Source of the DNA: Linnemannia schmuckeri
Lineage: Eukaryota > Mortierellomycota > Mortierellomycetes > Mortierellales > Mortierellaceae
Assembly: GCA_029449235.1 (NCBI GenBank)
Contig: JANATG010000006.1
Coordinates: 2,294,001 to 2,358,000, forward strand
Length of the DNA: 64,000 nt
Direction of reading: 5' to 3'
Below the pieces are notes generated by a model, which did not search any database, had not been told where the DNA came from, and saw only the letters and a program-made list of their open reading frames with translations. Made by a program: the position numbers and the translations under genes. Positions 1-11,050 of the stretch are shown here, piece by piece. The first letter of the stretch is position 1. Every line of letters starts with the position of its first letter.

Positions 1-2824
1 CGGCTGTTGTGGACAATAAGGTAGTGAAATTTAGGTGGGAGTAGCCATTCTAAATGACGCTGACGGGTACGTGTGAAAACAGTTAGCGTCAAGGAGAGGA
101 AGGAAGTCCGATAGCAGCCTCCACCTCCACTTCCTCCATTTCTCGATCTTTATTTGAAGGTGTAAAATAGCCAATCGCCAGGTCGGGAATGAGGGAAATA
201 GCCAGTCAGCTCCTGAAAGCAATTGGGCGTCAAGGAAAAAAATATGAAAGACTCGAAGTGAGTAATTGAAACTTTGTTTAGTATCCACCTTGGTTTGGTC
301 CTATGAATAACAAATTTAGACAGACATGCCTTTTATTTTTTGACCGACGATCCCGAGGAGAACCGAAGGGAAAAGACGAGTGCGAAATGCTTGAGTGAGT
401 GAGTGTGTGTGAGAGTGAAGTAGTAACATCTATACTTTACGATAAAATGTACAAACATGCCTGCAATGCAAATGAAAACAGGATGGACACGCTGTGTCAT
501 TTGCCAGTGCCTTCCTCTTTTTAGTATCTTGCTTCCTTCCCGCTTTGACTTACAAACAACGTTTGTGCGTGATGATGCTTGTGTGAAAGAGAAAGTAGAA
601 CTATCATGCATATCCGACAACAACCAAAGGTTCGCGCAATGGTCAGAACGCTCCCCGGCTTAGTGTAAGTAAATGAAAAGGAAAGAACAAGAAGGAGTGC
701 GATTTCTTGAGAGAATGAGCGAGAGAGGGAGAAAGACCGGAGGAGTGAGTGTCAATTCATTCGTTGGTATTCATACGCAGATTGAGTTTTGTATATACAT
801 TTCTGTTAACCTTGTAAGGCTCTCTTGATTCTTTCTTGGCACGCAAGTCAGGCCGCAGCGTGGAGTGGAGCAACCCTAAAAACAAATCATCCTCCAGACA
901 CACGCACTTTCAAACAAGCTGCTGCTCTCAATTTTTTTTCCCTTTGCTGTTCAATGGAAGACATCCCTTTTTATCGTTCTTCTCTCTCTCTCGCACTTGT
1001 TCTCTCTTACAGCAGCACAGTTCATATTCAATTCACTCTTTTTTTCTCCTTCCTTTCCTTCCCCCTCTTTCTGTTGTGTTGGTGTATTTTATTTTACTTT
1101 TTTTTTTACACTTGATGTGCTCTCGTATTTTTTGGTTATATCTGAGGTGAATTGAATTGATCCCATTTCAATTCGAACAAATAGACGTAACCGGTAACAG
1201 GGCTACTCTCGAGGAGCGACCATGATGGTGGCAAAGAGAGAAACAAAAGTAGAAATAAGAGTTGAGAAAAAAAATATTGAATAGGAAAGAAACGAAAAAA
1301 GGAGGGAGGGAAGGAAAGAGATGGAAGCAAGTCAAGGTTGTCCATCAAGCGTTAACTTTACTTGGCTTTCATATCTCTCCTCCCTTTGCCTGCAGAGGGT
1401 GAAGAGGGGTCGTTTATTCTCAGTCTCTTTTTCCGTTTCTTTTTGTTTTAATTCATTCGCACGCAAACGAACAAACAAATACTAATTATCGACTTCAATT
1501 CATTCAAGGGTACGACTGAATACATTTTCTCACTACGATGTATAATCAAATGCAGCCTACACACATTATTCTCTGTTACTAAACTTTATAGTTTGTATGT
1601 GTGTTTTTGTTGTTCCTTGATTCCTTGTTGTCTTCTGCTGCTCCTGTTCCTGCTGGTGCTGTTGCGTGTGATGCGAGGGGTAGCGTGTGTCTTGTATGTA
1701 TAATAATGTCTGTAGTGTGTGAGTGTGTGCAGCAGTAACAAAAAAGAGAGGGAGCAAAGCGAGGGTTAAAGAAACCTATAAATGAATGCACTGTTTTCTG
1801 TTTTTTCACTCCTTTTTGCCACTCTTCCCTCCCTCTCTCTTCCTTCCCTTTTTTGTTTCTTGTCTTCATTCTTTCTTTCTTTTTTTTTTGTTCTTGTTTT
1901 TCTTTTTCTTCTTTTTATCTTTCGTTCGTTCCTGGTAGCTGGCATCCAAAACCATCATTTATCTTCATCTTCATCGACACCTTCACAACACACACTTCTC
2001 CTTTGCTCCTTTCCACTTCATACACTCTTGCACATACACTCGACTCACTCTTCCACTCTACATATTATCATTGCACACACACACATATACGCATCTCATT
2101 CATTCATTTCCCCTTTTTCTCTCTTCTTTTTTGTTCTTCATTCATTACATATCAACAATCGACCCGCCTCCCACATCACGCTATCAAAACCATCCCTTAC
2201 ACTCGAACAAGCACTCATTTTGGTCCTTCCCTTCAGCCAACACACATACACACGCTCCAAACAACTTTTATCAACAACAACAAAAAAGAACGCCTTTCCT
2301 TTTCCATCCTCGCACACCCAGGACAAACCGTCGGACAAAAACACAGACCTGAAAAGCATTCACGCTCGACCATCCTTCAACCCTGCGTTATCCTCCTACC
2401 ACGCTACTCTCGACACTCACACCCTCTCACGTCGCCAGTAACCTTTGTACAAAGTATCGACGTACGCATTTCTCAGTCTCCAAACAACTTTCCTTCTCTC
2501 TCGTCTTCCGTCTGTGGGTACGTAGATATTCAAGTGTTCTTATTGCCAGTTCAACAACAATCAACAACAGCACAGGAGAAACAAATCCACCTCGCGGAGC
2601 GCGCAAAGGCTTGCTTCCTTCCTCTTCACTCTTTCCCATTGCTCGCCTCATTTGTGTTCTTTTGCTTCATTATCACGTTGCTTCTTTAGCACCGTTCAAA
2701 ACTCTGCGCACATTTTTTATTCTTCCCTGTTCTGTCACCCTCCGTCATTGTCAATTGCCTCTTCTGGTCATCGTCTGCTTTCTTCAGCTCCTGTGCCTTT
2801 CGTTGTCTCTCTTTTTTTTCTTTT

Positions 2825-2858
<34 letters not shown>

Positions 2859-3525
2859 TTTTAATACTTTGCTTGGTCGATTTGTCGATCATTTTCACTC
2901 TGTACATTATAGTTGTAATTTAGATTGCCTATCACATCGCATCGCACATCGCTACTCTCTTCCATTCACTTTGCTCACCCCTCGTTCGTCCTTCCCAACA
3001 ACCATCCCCTGTATATCGCGCGTCCTCTGATCCATACCTCTCTCTCCATTCACCTCTTTTCTTTTCGACTCTTTCCCAATCCCTCTGCTCTCCTTACTTC
3101 CTTTCATACATCCCTCGTCACTTCCCTTCCCTTCCCATCCCCTATTCTTGGGTTTGCTTACCCATACTCATTCTTTATCCTGGCCTAAAAGTGGCGCATC
3201 GCTCGGTTTTTTTTTGTTGTTGTTGTGATCACCTCCCCGTAGCTCCCTCTTCACACACTCTTTCGTAATTCATTCTATTCCGCTGTAGCAAACCAAAAAC
3301 AACAACAAACAATGAAAAAACAGGGGGCGGAGGACGAGGGATCAACCCTGTTGTACTGTTGAATTATTTTGTTCAGTTGGCCTCACTTTGGCTGTCTGTT
3401 TGTCATTGTACGACGACACAATCAGCGTTAACGTTGTAGTAGATTCTTCCGCATTTTTTTTTTTCTTTTTCTCTTTACATCAACCCACAACACTCATATT
3501 TCGCGCACTGGTCTCCTTGCCTTTC

Positions 3526-3564
<39 letters not shown>

Positions 3565-3782
3565 TTTCTTGTATTCACTCCCGATCTACTGCGCCCGTCA
3601 ACAGCACCATCGACAACATATTATTTCTTTTCTTCGTCCGATCTCTCAAAATAACAAAACCGATTCTCACCTTCTTCTTTTTCTTACTTCTCTCCTTCCT
3701 TGTCCCCGTCATTAACGACAAGTAGGTACAAATTGTTTTGTTTACAGCAGCGGCAAGGTATTTTACCAAGAAAGAAAGAAAT

Positions 3783-3811
3783 AACAACAACAACAACAAC
3801 AACAACAACAA
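3783..3811 (+). repeat. AAC trinucleotide microsatellite
   Basis: About nine consecutive AAC units lie in non-coding DNA. They follow a purine-rich AAGAAAG tract. No coding role is visible. Confidence 0.9.
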
Positions 3812-4035
3812 AGAAAAGGTACGGTTTTGTCACTCTCTTTCACCACTCATTTGCAACAGCCCTGATCAAAAAAAAGTGAAGAATATAACGATGAGGACAG
3901 CCTATCAGAGAGGACGAATTTTATTTTATTCTGAGACAAAGAAACATCATCGCCATCGTCCATCATCCATCTGTCAAATCAACACAAACACACTGCCCAG
4001 ACATATCACATACTACCCTCTTTTTCTTCCGTCCT

Positions 4036-4078
4036 CTTCCTCTCCCTCTCCCTCTCCCTCTCACTCTCACTCTCACCT
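4036..4078 (+). repeat. CTCTCC / CTCTCA hexanucleotide repeat
   Basis: Tandem CTCTCC units pass into CTCTCA units. The tract is part of the general C/T strand bias of this region. Confidence 0.8.
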
Positions 4079-6818
4079 TTTCCTCTGCCTCCACCTTGCC
4101 TCGTTTTCCATGGTCACGCCCTACCTCCTTATTACTTGTTTCTTGTTGTTTCGTTCGGATATTGACTCCGTCTGTCTGCGGGTTAATTTTGTGTTTTTTT
4201 GTCATCTGGAGTCATCGTCATTCTTTTCTTTTTTCAGATTGTCTCATCACTCCCACGCAGATTTGTCTGTTGATACATCTATGAAGATACGAAAATGAGA
4301 GACAGACTGAGGGAGGACAGCAAAAGCGTCAGAGGATGCGAAAAGAAATAAGGAAAGAAGAAAGAAACAAGAGGCGGGAAAAATAAACGTGAACGAGTGG
4401 GTGGGAAGGAGAGGGAGAGAGGGAGAGAGGGAGAGAGAGGCAGGATGCAATTGATACCTATACAACTCGAAGAAAGTGATTGAGGGATCAAGAGTACTAA
4501 GAAAGTAACAGTTGAGAAAAGAGGAGCTCACTTTTATTTTATTCGGTTAGTCGATCGGATGTGGGATCGATCGCCTCTCTCTCTTTTTCCTCCTTCCCTT
4601 CCTCCTTCCCTCCCTCCTCTCCGTCTCTCTCCTTTTCTCTCGTTCACTCTTCCCCCTCTTTTTTTTTTTTATTCATTCATTCACTCCTTTTCTGCTCTTT
4701 TTATTATAATTTGTTGGTTGAGGGATACGCGGATAAGGCCATCCGGGGAAAACAAACAACAAAGTCGACTAAAAGGAAGATCCCCATTATCAGATTTATC
4801 TTTCCTTTCATTTTGCGGCATTAAACAACACCCACTTCTTTTCTCATTCTTGTTTGCCTTGTTATTTGTGTTTGTATTGTTTTATTTTGAACCAAACGAA
4901 AGCAGACATAACACAAAACAAACAAGTCAATTGACCAGTCTCTGGTATGAAGAGACACGCTCTTTTTTGTTTTAGTGTTTGTCTTGCTCAACGAGAGAAT
5001 AGCGGCTGTGAAAGTGTGGGGTCAGACACCGAGAGACAAAGAGACAACAAGGACGTCGGGGACCGGCAATGTAGCAGTACTTTCATAGCGTACTATATGT
5101 ATCCACACTCAACACTTTCCATCCTTTCACACTATGACACACATGTATGATACACACACATGCACACGTACACATACAGATCGATGCTCCCTTTTCTTTC
5201 TTTATGGCAGTGCCAGTGCATCCACAATGGATGAAGAGTAGGATGAAGCAGATGTCTTCCTCCCACAAGCAACAAACAAATGCAGGCAAAGAAGGTTCAT
5301 GGGTTTTAGCTTGGCTTTCTACTCCCTCCACTCTCTTTCACTCCGCGGTGGTTGTTTTTTCCTGCTTCTTTCTTATTGTGACGACGACTAAGGAGGGAAA
5401 CACAGGGACATGACATGACATGCATGCATGTCTGTCTTCCATCCCTCGCTCTTCCCTTCTTCCACTCGTCCCATCTGCAAGAGGGCTCATTCTTTTTCCT
5501 CGGTCATATTTTCTCCTTTTTCCTCCTTTGTCTCCTCCTTCCCTCGTCGCCCCCTTCGCTTGTGGTGGTGGTTGTGGTGGTATGAGAAGTGACCACCCTG
5601 TTTCCCTTCCATATTTGTACGGCTATTAGTTTATTCAACTGACCAACTTCACGAACAAAAAAGAAAAGGCGTGGGTCATGGTTAGCCGTTTTTTGTTGGT
5701 GTCAATTGCATTAGATCGCATCCCATCTCACTGTTTGTTTTTTTGTTTGTGCGTGGTTGGTGTGTTCGGACAGACTGGTATATCTGTTGTTTGTTGTGCC
5801 ATGCGGACAAAAACGTACAAAAAGCTAAGCTACTTAAGCTTTTGGTCATGGTTGGTTCAGTCGGTGTTTTTTTTTTCTTCGTTTGGGTGGATGGATGGTT
5901 TCTTTCGAAGCATGTATTGGGATATTGTCCTTCTCTGCTTGTTCCCCTTCTCTTCTCTCTTTCACTCTCTTTGCATTATTTTTTCTTTTCTGACTGGTCA
6001 ATTAGGTTGGCCACCAAGAGGGCATTTAGTCTATTCAGATGGAAGAGATGGACGTTACGTTGTCCATAGTCCTCTTTGTTATTTCTTTTCAACTTCCATC
6101 CCTCCTCTATGGTGCCCAGTAGTAGTGTAGTTTTGGTTGATACGTCTTACGCTCATTCTTCAATGGCCACTCCCCTTCACGCCTCTTGTCCCTCCCTCCT
6201 TTTGGATTGAGTCTATTTTAATATCATCCTGTCTTTTTTTGATACTAGTAAACTAATCATCTTATTAATTCATTTCCTTCTTCCTTCTTTCTTCTCTCGT
6301 CCATCCTCTGCATCCAATCTATCCACTCCTCCACCTCCTCCTCTACACTCTCTCCATCTCCCTTCCACTTCTCCATGATGATCCCCTGCTTCTGACTCCT
6401 ACATAGCCCTGCGGAGAAAATACCTCATTCGTCCAAGGAGAATTTCTTTTCTGGTCCTTTTTTTTTATTCCGAGCCCTGTCCACCTTCCGCGGTACATAA
6501 AAAAAAAAAGTTCCCGCCGTCCAACCCGACAGTACCTTCAATCCCTATCTTTTCCCTTTATTTCTTTGCTTTTGCTCGTCCTCACCCCCGCAACCCCCTG
6601 ACTCTTTTCTCTGGGATAGCTCTCTTGCCCCCAAAAAGAGGTCCGTCCGTCAAGAATCCATCCTTTCCTTTCGCGGCGATTATTAAGGACCTTATTATTT
6701 TATATTGGTCCCACTGCAAAGACATTGCGACGTCTTCTCTCTCTTACTTCTGCTTCTTTTCTGAAGGCCTGTTTCTGGATCCGGACGACAACAAGCCAAT
6801 CAAAAGCAATAATCAGCG

Positions 6819-9800
6819 ATGAACTCACCCTCTTTGGTCATCCCCTCACAGCAAACACAGCAGCAAGCACAGCACCAACACCAACAGCACCATCACCAGC
6901 AGCAGCCGTCGCAGCACTTGTACAGTAACCACCAGCAGCAACAGCCACCAACCCTTCACACACACAAGAACTCACCCATGGGGCAGCAGCAGAATCTGGA
7001 GCAGATCCGTGAGGAGACAGTGATGGAGACCGCGATGGATAATTTCATGGCAGGAGTTGAGTCGGGCGAGTACTTTGCACAGCTCCAGCTCCAGTCACCA
7101 CAACTACCCCAGGCACCTTACTCTCTTCAGTCACAATCCACCTTCGACTACTCGGGGAGCAACTCCACCAACAACAACTCCAACAGTGCTATGGCTATTT
7201 CGACACCGTTGCTCGCCTCACAGAGTCAGACCGTTTTTGATATGTCAGGGACCCCTGGAGCAGCAGGAGACTCAACCACACCCACAGTTGCTTCCACTTC
7301 GTTGTCGTCAACCGGCTTGATGACCTCTTCTATGGATGGATCCTCTGGTTATGGTGGCGGAGGATACCCTCAGTTTTCATCCAGCGCCAACCCGCTCTTC
7401 TCGTCACCACCGATTAGTTCCTCAGGAGCCTTCTCCCCTACCATGCCTAGCATGTCCAACTATTTCACTCACCAGCCCATGACGTCAACCAACAGCCATC
7501 GCCACCAATTTTTCTCCAACAACATCATTATCCCTCCAGGTGGATCATTACCTGCCATGAGCCGCTCCCCTCACGAGGACTCACAAATGACGGGCGACCA
7601 TGGTAGCAGCGCTTATATGAGTGACTCACAGGACACCAAAGCATGGCTCTGGGACTCGTATCCTACTACAAATCCAACACCATCGGTCGAGGTCTTGATG
7701 CAGATGCAGCAACAGGAGCAACAGCAACAGCAGCAGCAGCAACAACATCAACAACAGCAACAATACCAACTGAGCCAAGACCTTTCCAGCAGTAGCGGCA
7801 ATCCAGCCCAACAGCAACCATTCATGCACAGCCAGCCTCCTCCTCATCCCTTCTACCAACAAGCCCAGGATCACATTCAGTCTCCACCATTATCGGCCAT
7901 TCAGCCCGGCTATACAGTCTCGTCACCCGTCACCACCCCGCCCACGACGCCACAACGTCATCCAAGACTCTTCCATTCGCAATCACAGCCTGGACTGAGA
8001 AATATACAGCAACAGCAGCAAAAGCAACAGCTCCTTCAGCAACAGCAACAGCATGGTCTTCGCCATCGTCAACACTCTGTTCATTTCACAGGTGGCGGCT
8101 TTGTCTCGGGGGACCTCAGCGGGATGCGGACGAACCGTCATGTCAGCCTGCCAGTGGGATCTTACAGCGCGCCTATCCCTTCTTTGGCCAGCCTGTCCGA
8201 GATGATGCAGGACTCTCCTCTGGGAAGCGCTGGAGGCAACGGTCTTTATTCGACGGCAGATCCTGCGACTACCTTGGCAGAGACGACAACCTTGCTGTCG
8301 ATGTCACTCCCATCAACGACTCATGGGTACTCTTTCCTAGACGGTCCACCGCCACCCATGCACCACCATCATCATCACCACCACTTCTTGCCAACAAGCC
8401 CTCCTCTCTCGTCAACTGATCTCTCAGGAGCATCAACGCCCACGACACCGAAGTCGCGCTCTCGCGCTGGATCTAAGTCGAGGTCGCGCCCAACCTCAGC
8501 ATCGTCGGTTGTCTCTGTCAGGAATGCAGGTGCACCTTATTCGCCTTCGATTACCAACACCTCGGGACCCATCTCTGTCGCTGCCGCATCTCGTTCACCC
8601 TCATTAATTCCTCTCTCGCCAATCCCTCCCTTTAAACTGGGGGATGACACTGACCCAACGAGTCCGCCTCCCAACTCTTACGACTCTGGCATGATCCTTG
8701 TCCCCGGAACCCCTGGAGCTGCCGGCAACGCCACCGGTGCTTCGCCATCTGGAGGAGTCGCAGGAACGACAGCTGGAGGAAAGGCTAGACGGATCTCGAG
8801 GACAAAGCTCCCTTCAAAGTCGCGCTCTCGGTCCAGTACATTGACGGCGTCTAACGCTGGTAGCGGGCTGGTTGCAGGCTCGCCTGCTGAGGTAGCTACT
8901 GGCAACTTGGCGACGAGTCCCTTTTCGTTAGTTCTCTCTGAACAGGAGGAGGCAGATCTTCAGGGACTGGCGGATGCTTCTGGAGATTCTCTCCAGCACC
9001 ATCACCTTCAGCAGCACCAGCATCACCAGCAGCAACTCCATGTGCAGTCGGGCATTGAGCTCACTCCGAGTGGGTCTCAACCAGGCGACGATATTGACCC
9101 GTTCCAGCTTGATGCGACTGTTCAACACCAGCAGTACCAGCACCTGGATCCCGCGATGTTAAACATGTCGTCAGCCTTGAATGAGCCAGATGGTGGATTG
9201 GATGAGGACCTTGAAGACGACGATGGAATGGACGAGGATGGAGCAGGACTTGGTGAGGATGGCTCTAGCACTCCAGGAGCTGAAGAGTCTTTATCTTCCG
9301 CCAATGCCAATCCTACCGGCAAGCCCATCCCCTGCCCAATCCCAAGCTGTTCCAAGACTTTTGCACGGCCCTTCAACCTAAACGCACACGTCAAGTCCCA
9401 CGACGTTCTCAAGCCTTACGGCTGCCACCTCTGCAGTAGGGTCTTTTCGCGCAAACACGACCTTCAGCGGCATATCAGAGTCCACACAGGATCAAAGCCT
9501 TATGTGTGCGTGAACTGTCAAAAGGCCTTTGCTAGGACAGATGCACTATGTCGGCATTACAAGTGCGAGGAGGCCTGTCGGGAGTTTATGCAGCAGGATG
9601 AGGTCCGCAAACAGGCGCAACAGAACGTCCAGCATTCGTTGCACCAAGAACAAATTGAGCTCCAACAGGCTCAGCAGGCGTTTGCGTTGGCCAGACAACA
9701 GGAGGCTGAGGCTCGAGCTGCAGCTGCGGCTGTGGGGGGGTATATCCTGGAGGCAGTTGCCGAGGATGCAACCACCAGGACGGGTGCGGATGTGGTGGAT

Positions 9801-10004
9801 GAGCTGAGCATCAAAAGCATCATTAAGACCGAGCAGCAGCAGCAACATCAGCAGCCAAAGCTGAGACGCGTTTCTACAATCACTTCGTTATCTGCCGCAG
9901 CCATCGATTCAAAGACTATTACAACAACTACCACTACCACCGTCACTTCTTCGTCTGCTGGTACAGATGGGTCCGTGAAGGCAGAGAGCCAACAGGACTT
10001 ATAA
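6819..10004 (+). CDS. Crz1-like C2H2 zinc-finger transcription factor
   Basis: Single-exon frame of 1061 aa. The first ~830 residues are disordered: Gln/His tracts, a poly-His run near residue 517, Ser/Pro stretches and several SRSR clusters. An acidic stretch (about residues 785-810) precedes three zinc fingers. Finger 1 uses C839/C844/H857/H861, finger 2 C869/C872/H885/H889, and finger 3 is an atypical CCHC finger with C897/C900/H913/C920. The finger order and signatures FARPFNLNAH, RKHDLQRH and FARTDALCRH match the DNA-binding domain of calcineurin-responsive factors (Crz1/CrzA), which enter the nucleus on Ca2+/calcineurin signalling and activate stress and wall genes. The disordered, Ser-rich N-terminus fits that class, but no exact PxIxIT docking motif is visible, so calcineurin control is an inference. 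The tail is Gln/Ala-rich with a basic RRVS site. The ATG at 6819 starts the Gln-rich region cleanly; an extra upstream exon cannot be excluded. Confidence 0.85.
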   Translation: MNSPSLVIPSQQTQQQAQHQHQQHHHQQQPSQHLYSNHQQQQPPTLHTHKNSPMGQQQNLEQIREETVMETAMDNFMAGVESGEYFAQLQLQSPQLPQAPYSLQSQSTFDYSGSNSTNNNSNSAMAISTPLLASQSQTVFDMSGTPGAAGDSTTPTVASTSLSSTGLMTSSMDGSSGYGGGGYPQFSSSANPLFSSPPISSSGAFSPTMPSMSNYFTHQPMTSTNSHRHQFFSNNIIIPPGGSLPAMSRSPHEDSQMTGDHGSSAYMSDSQDTKAWLWDSYPTTNPTPSVEVLMQMQQQEQQQQQQQQQHQQQQQYQLSQDLSSSSGNPAQQQPFMHSQPPPHPFYQQAQDHIQSPPLSAIQPGYTVSSPVTTPPTTPQRHPRLFHSQSQPGLRNIQQQQQKQQLLQQQQQHGLRHRQHSVHFTGGGFVSGDLSGMRTNRHVSLPVGSYSAPIPSLASLSEMMQDSPLGSAGGNGLYSTADPATTLAETTTLLSMSLPSTTHGYSFLDGPPPPMHHHHHHHHFLPTSPPLSSTDLSGASTPTTPKSRSRAGSKSRSRPTSASSVVSVRNAGAPYSPSITNTSGPISVAAASRSPSLIPLSPIPPFKLGDDTDPTSPPPNSYDSGMILVPGTPGAAGNATGASPSGGVAGTTAGGKARRISRTKLPSKSRSRSSTLTASNAGSGLVAGSPAEVATGNLATSPFSLVLSEQEEADLQGLADASGDSLQHHHLQQHQHHQQQLHVQSGIELTPSGSQPGDDIDPFQLDATVQHQQYQHLDPAMLNMSSALNEPDGGLDEDLEDDDGMDEDGAGLGEDGSSTPGAEESLSSANANPTGKPIPCPIPSCSKTFARPFNLNAHVKSHDVLKPYGCHLCSRVFSRKHDLQRHIRVHTGSKPYVCVNCQKAFARTDALCRHYKCEEACREFMQQDEVRKQAQQNVQHSLHQEQIELQQAQQAFALARQQEAEARAAAAAVGGYILEAVAEDATTRTGADVVDELSIKSIIKTEQQQQHQQPKLRRVSTITSLSAAAIDSKTITTTTTTTVTSSSAGTDGSVKAESQQDL

Positions 10005-10565
10005 CCTCTATTCTTTCCTTACTCACTCTTCTGGTGAGAAGAGACTTTTTTTACTGTATGAACTTTTTTTATTTTCTTCCTCTTTCACTTATATTTTCCA
10101 CTACTTTGATGAGTAAATGAACAAAGCACCCTTTTATGACCACACCAAGACACAACACACACGTTTTTTGCACAGTTACAACAACTTTTACATAGAACAA
10201 ATTTCAACCAGAAAAAAAAAGCGCTCTTTTGTTTTTATCCTAAAAGACGTAATAAAATGCAGCGAACCAATGTACAGAATTACATTCGCGCACAAGGATA
10301 CGGTGTGGAACGGTGCCATGTCTTGACTAGATAGACTGGTGAAGAGTTTTTCAAGTTCAACTGTTAGGAGACGGTATATGGATGGAGGAGCGAAATTAAA
10401 CGCTTCAGAGTTGAGGGGTCGGAGGCAAGATCACGCGACAGACGAGTTGAGTAAAGAATACGCGGGTTGAGCGTTGAGGCAAGAGTTTTGCGGGAGTGGA
10501 TGAAAACTGTTCCGTTGACGGTATTGGTGGTGAAGTTGAAATGGGTTTTATAAAAAAACAAAAAA

Positions 10566-10600
<35 letters not shown>

Positions 10601-11050
10601 CGAGACGGAAAAGGGAATTTTCAATCCTCCTTCCCAGAACGACCATGGTGTCATTGCAGTACAAGCAGATAAAGTGAAGCGATTTTGTTTTTAGCGTTTT
10701 CGGCAGTCGAGCCTACGAACGTGACTGACAAGAAGAAAGCGGCGACGACGACAGCGACGGCGTTCACGGTACAGGAGGATGAAGAGAGCCTGCTTCCGCC
10801 TGGACTGGACTATTTCATCGACTCATGAAGACTCATTCAACCCAGGGTCACTGCGGCACGAAGGTAGAGTTGAATGGGATAATGGGAAAGTGGGATAGTG
10901 GTGCAAATGAGTGAACAAGCACCGCCGCGCCGTCTGCTTTGTATACAATCTTCAAAACAATAAATAAGGCTCTCATTTTCTCAAAAATTTCATAATCACC
11001 CCTTACCCCGCTCTCTCTCTCTCTTATTCCCATCACTTCATCCTTTTTCA
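10005..11050. other. Intergenic region with poly-A tract
   Basis: Contains the 3' region of the Crz1-like gene, a long A-run at about 10569-10599, and presumably the promoter of the F-box gene. No gene was recognised; the minus frame across the A-run (10364-10654) is low complexity. Confidence 0.6.
10251..10256 (+). terminator. Candidate poly(A) signal AATAAA of the Crz1-like gene
   Basis: A canonical AATAAA lies 247 bases after the stop codon of the zinc-finger gene in a T-rich 3' region. Confidence 0.45.

Larger units (their letters stand above)
1..6818. other. Gene-free, pyrimidine-rich intergenic region upstream of the Crz1-like gene
   Basis: No reading frame here has the composition of a real protein; the longest (for example 1853-2689 on +) translate to Phe/Ser/Leu/Thr low complexity because the + strand is C/T-rich. 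Visible structure is simple sequence: T-runs at about 2829-2857 and 3528-3563, an AAC microsatellite at about 3783-3811, and CTCTCC/CTCTCA repeats at about 4036-4078. The last few hundred bases are presumably promoter and 5' leader of the gene at 6819. No RNA gene or transposon was recognised. Confidence 0.6.

Noticed and set aside
1853..2689. 278-codon frame on +
   Set aside because: The translation is Phe/Ser/Thr/His low complexity from C/T-rich DNA, with overlapping long frames in other phases and no domain.
3783..3811. Regular short repeats considered as a CRISPR array
   Set aside because: They are a plain AAC microsatellite without spacers in a eukaryotic genome.
7880..8560. Possible calcineurin docking sites (PLSAIQ, PSITNT) in the Crz1-like protein
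   Set aside because: Both miss a key hydrophobic position of PxIxIT, so they do not support docking on their own.
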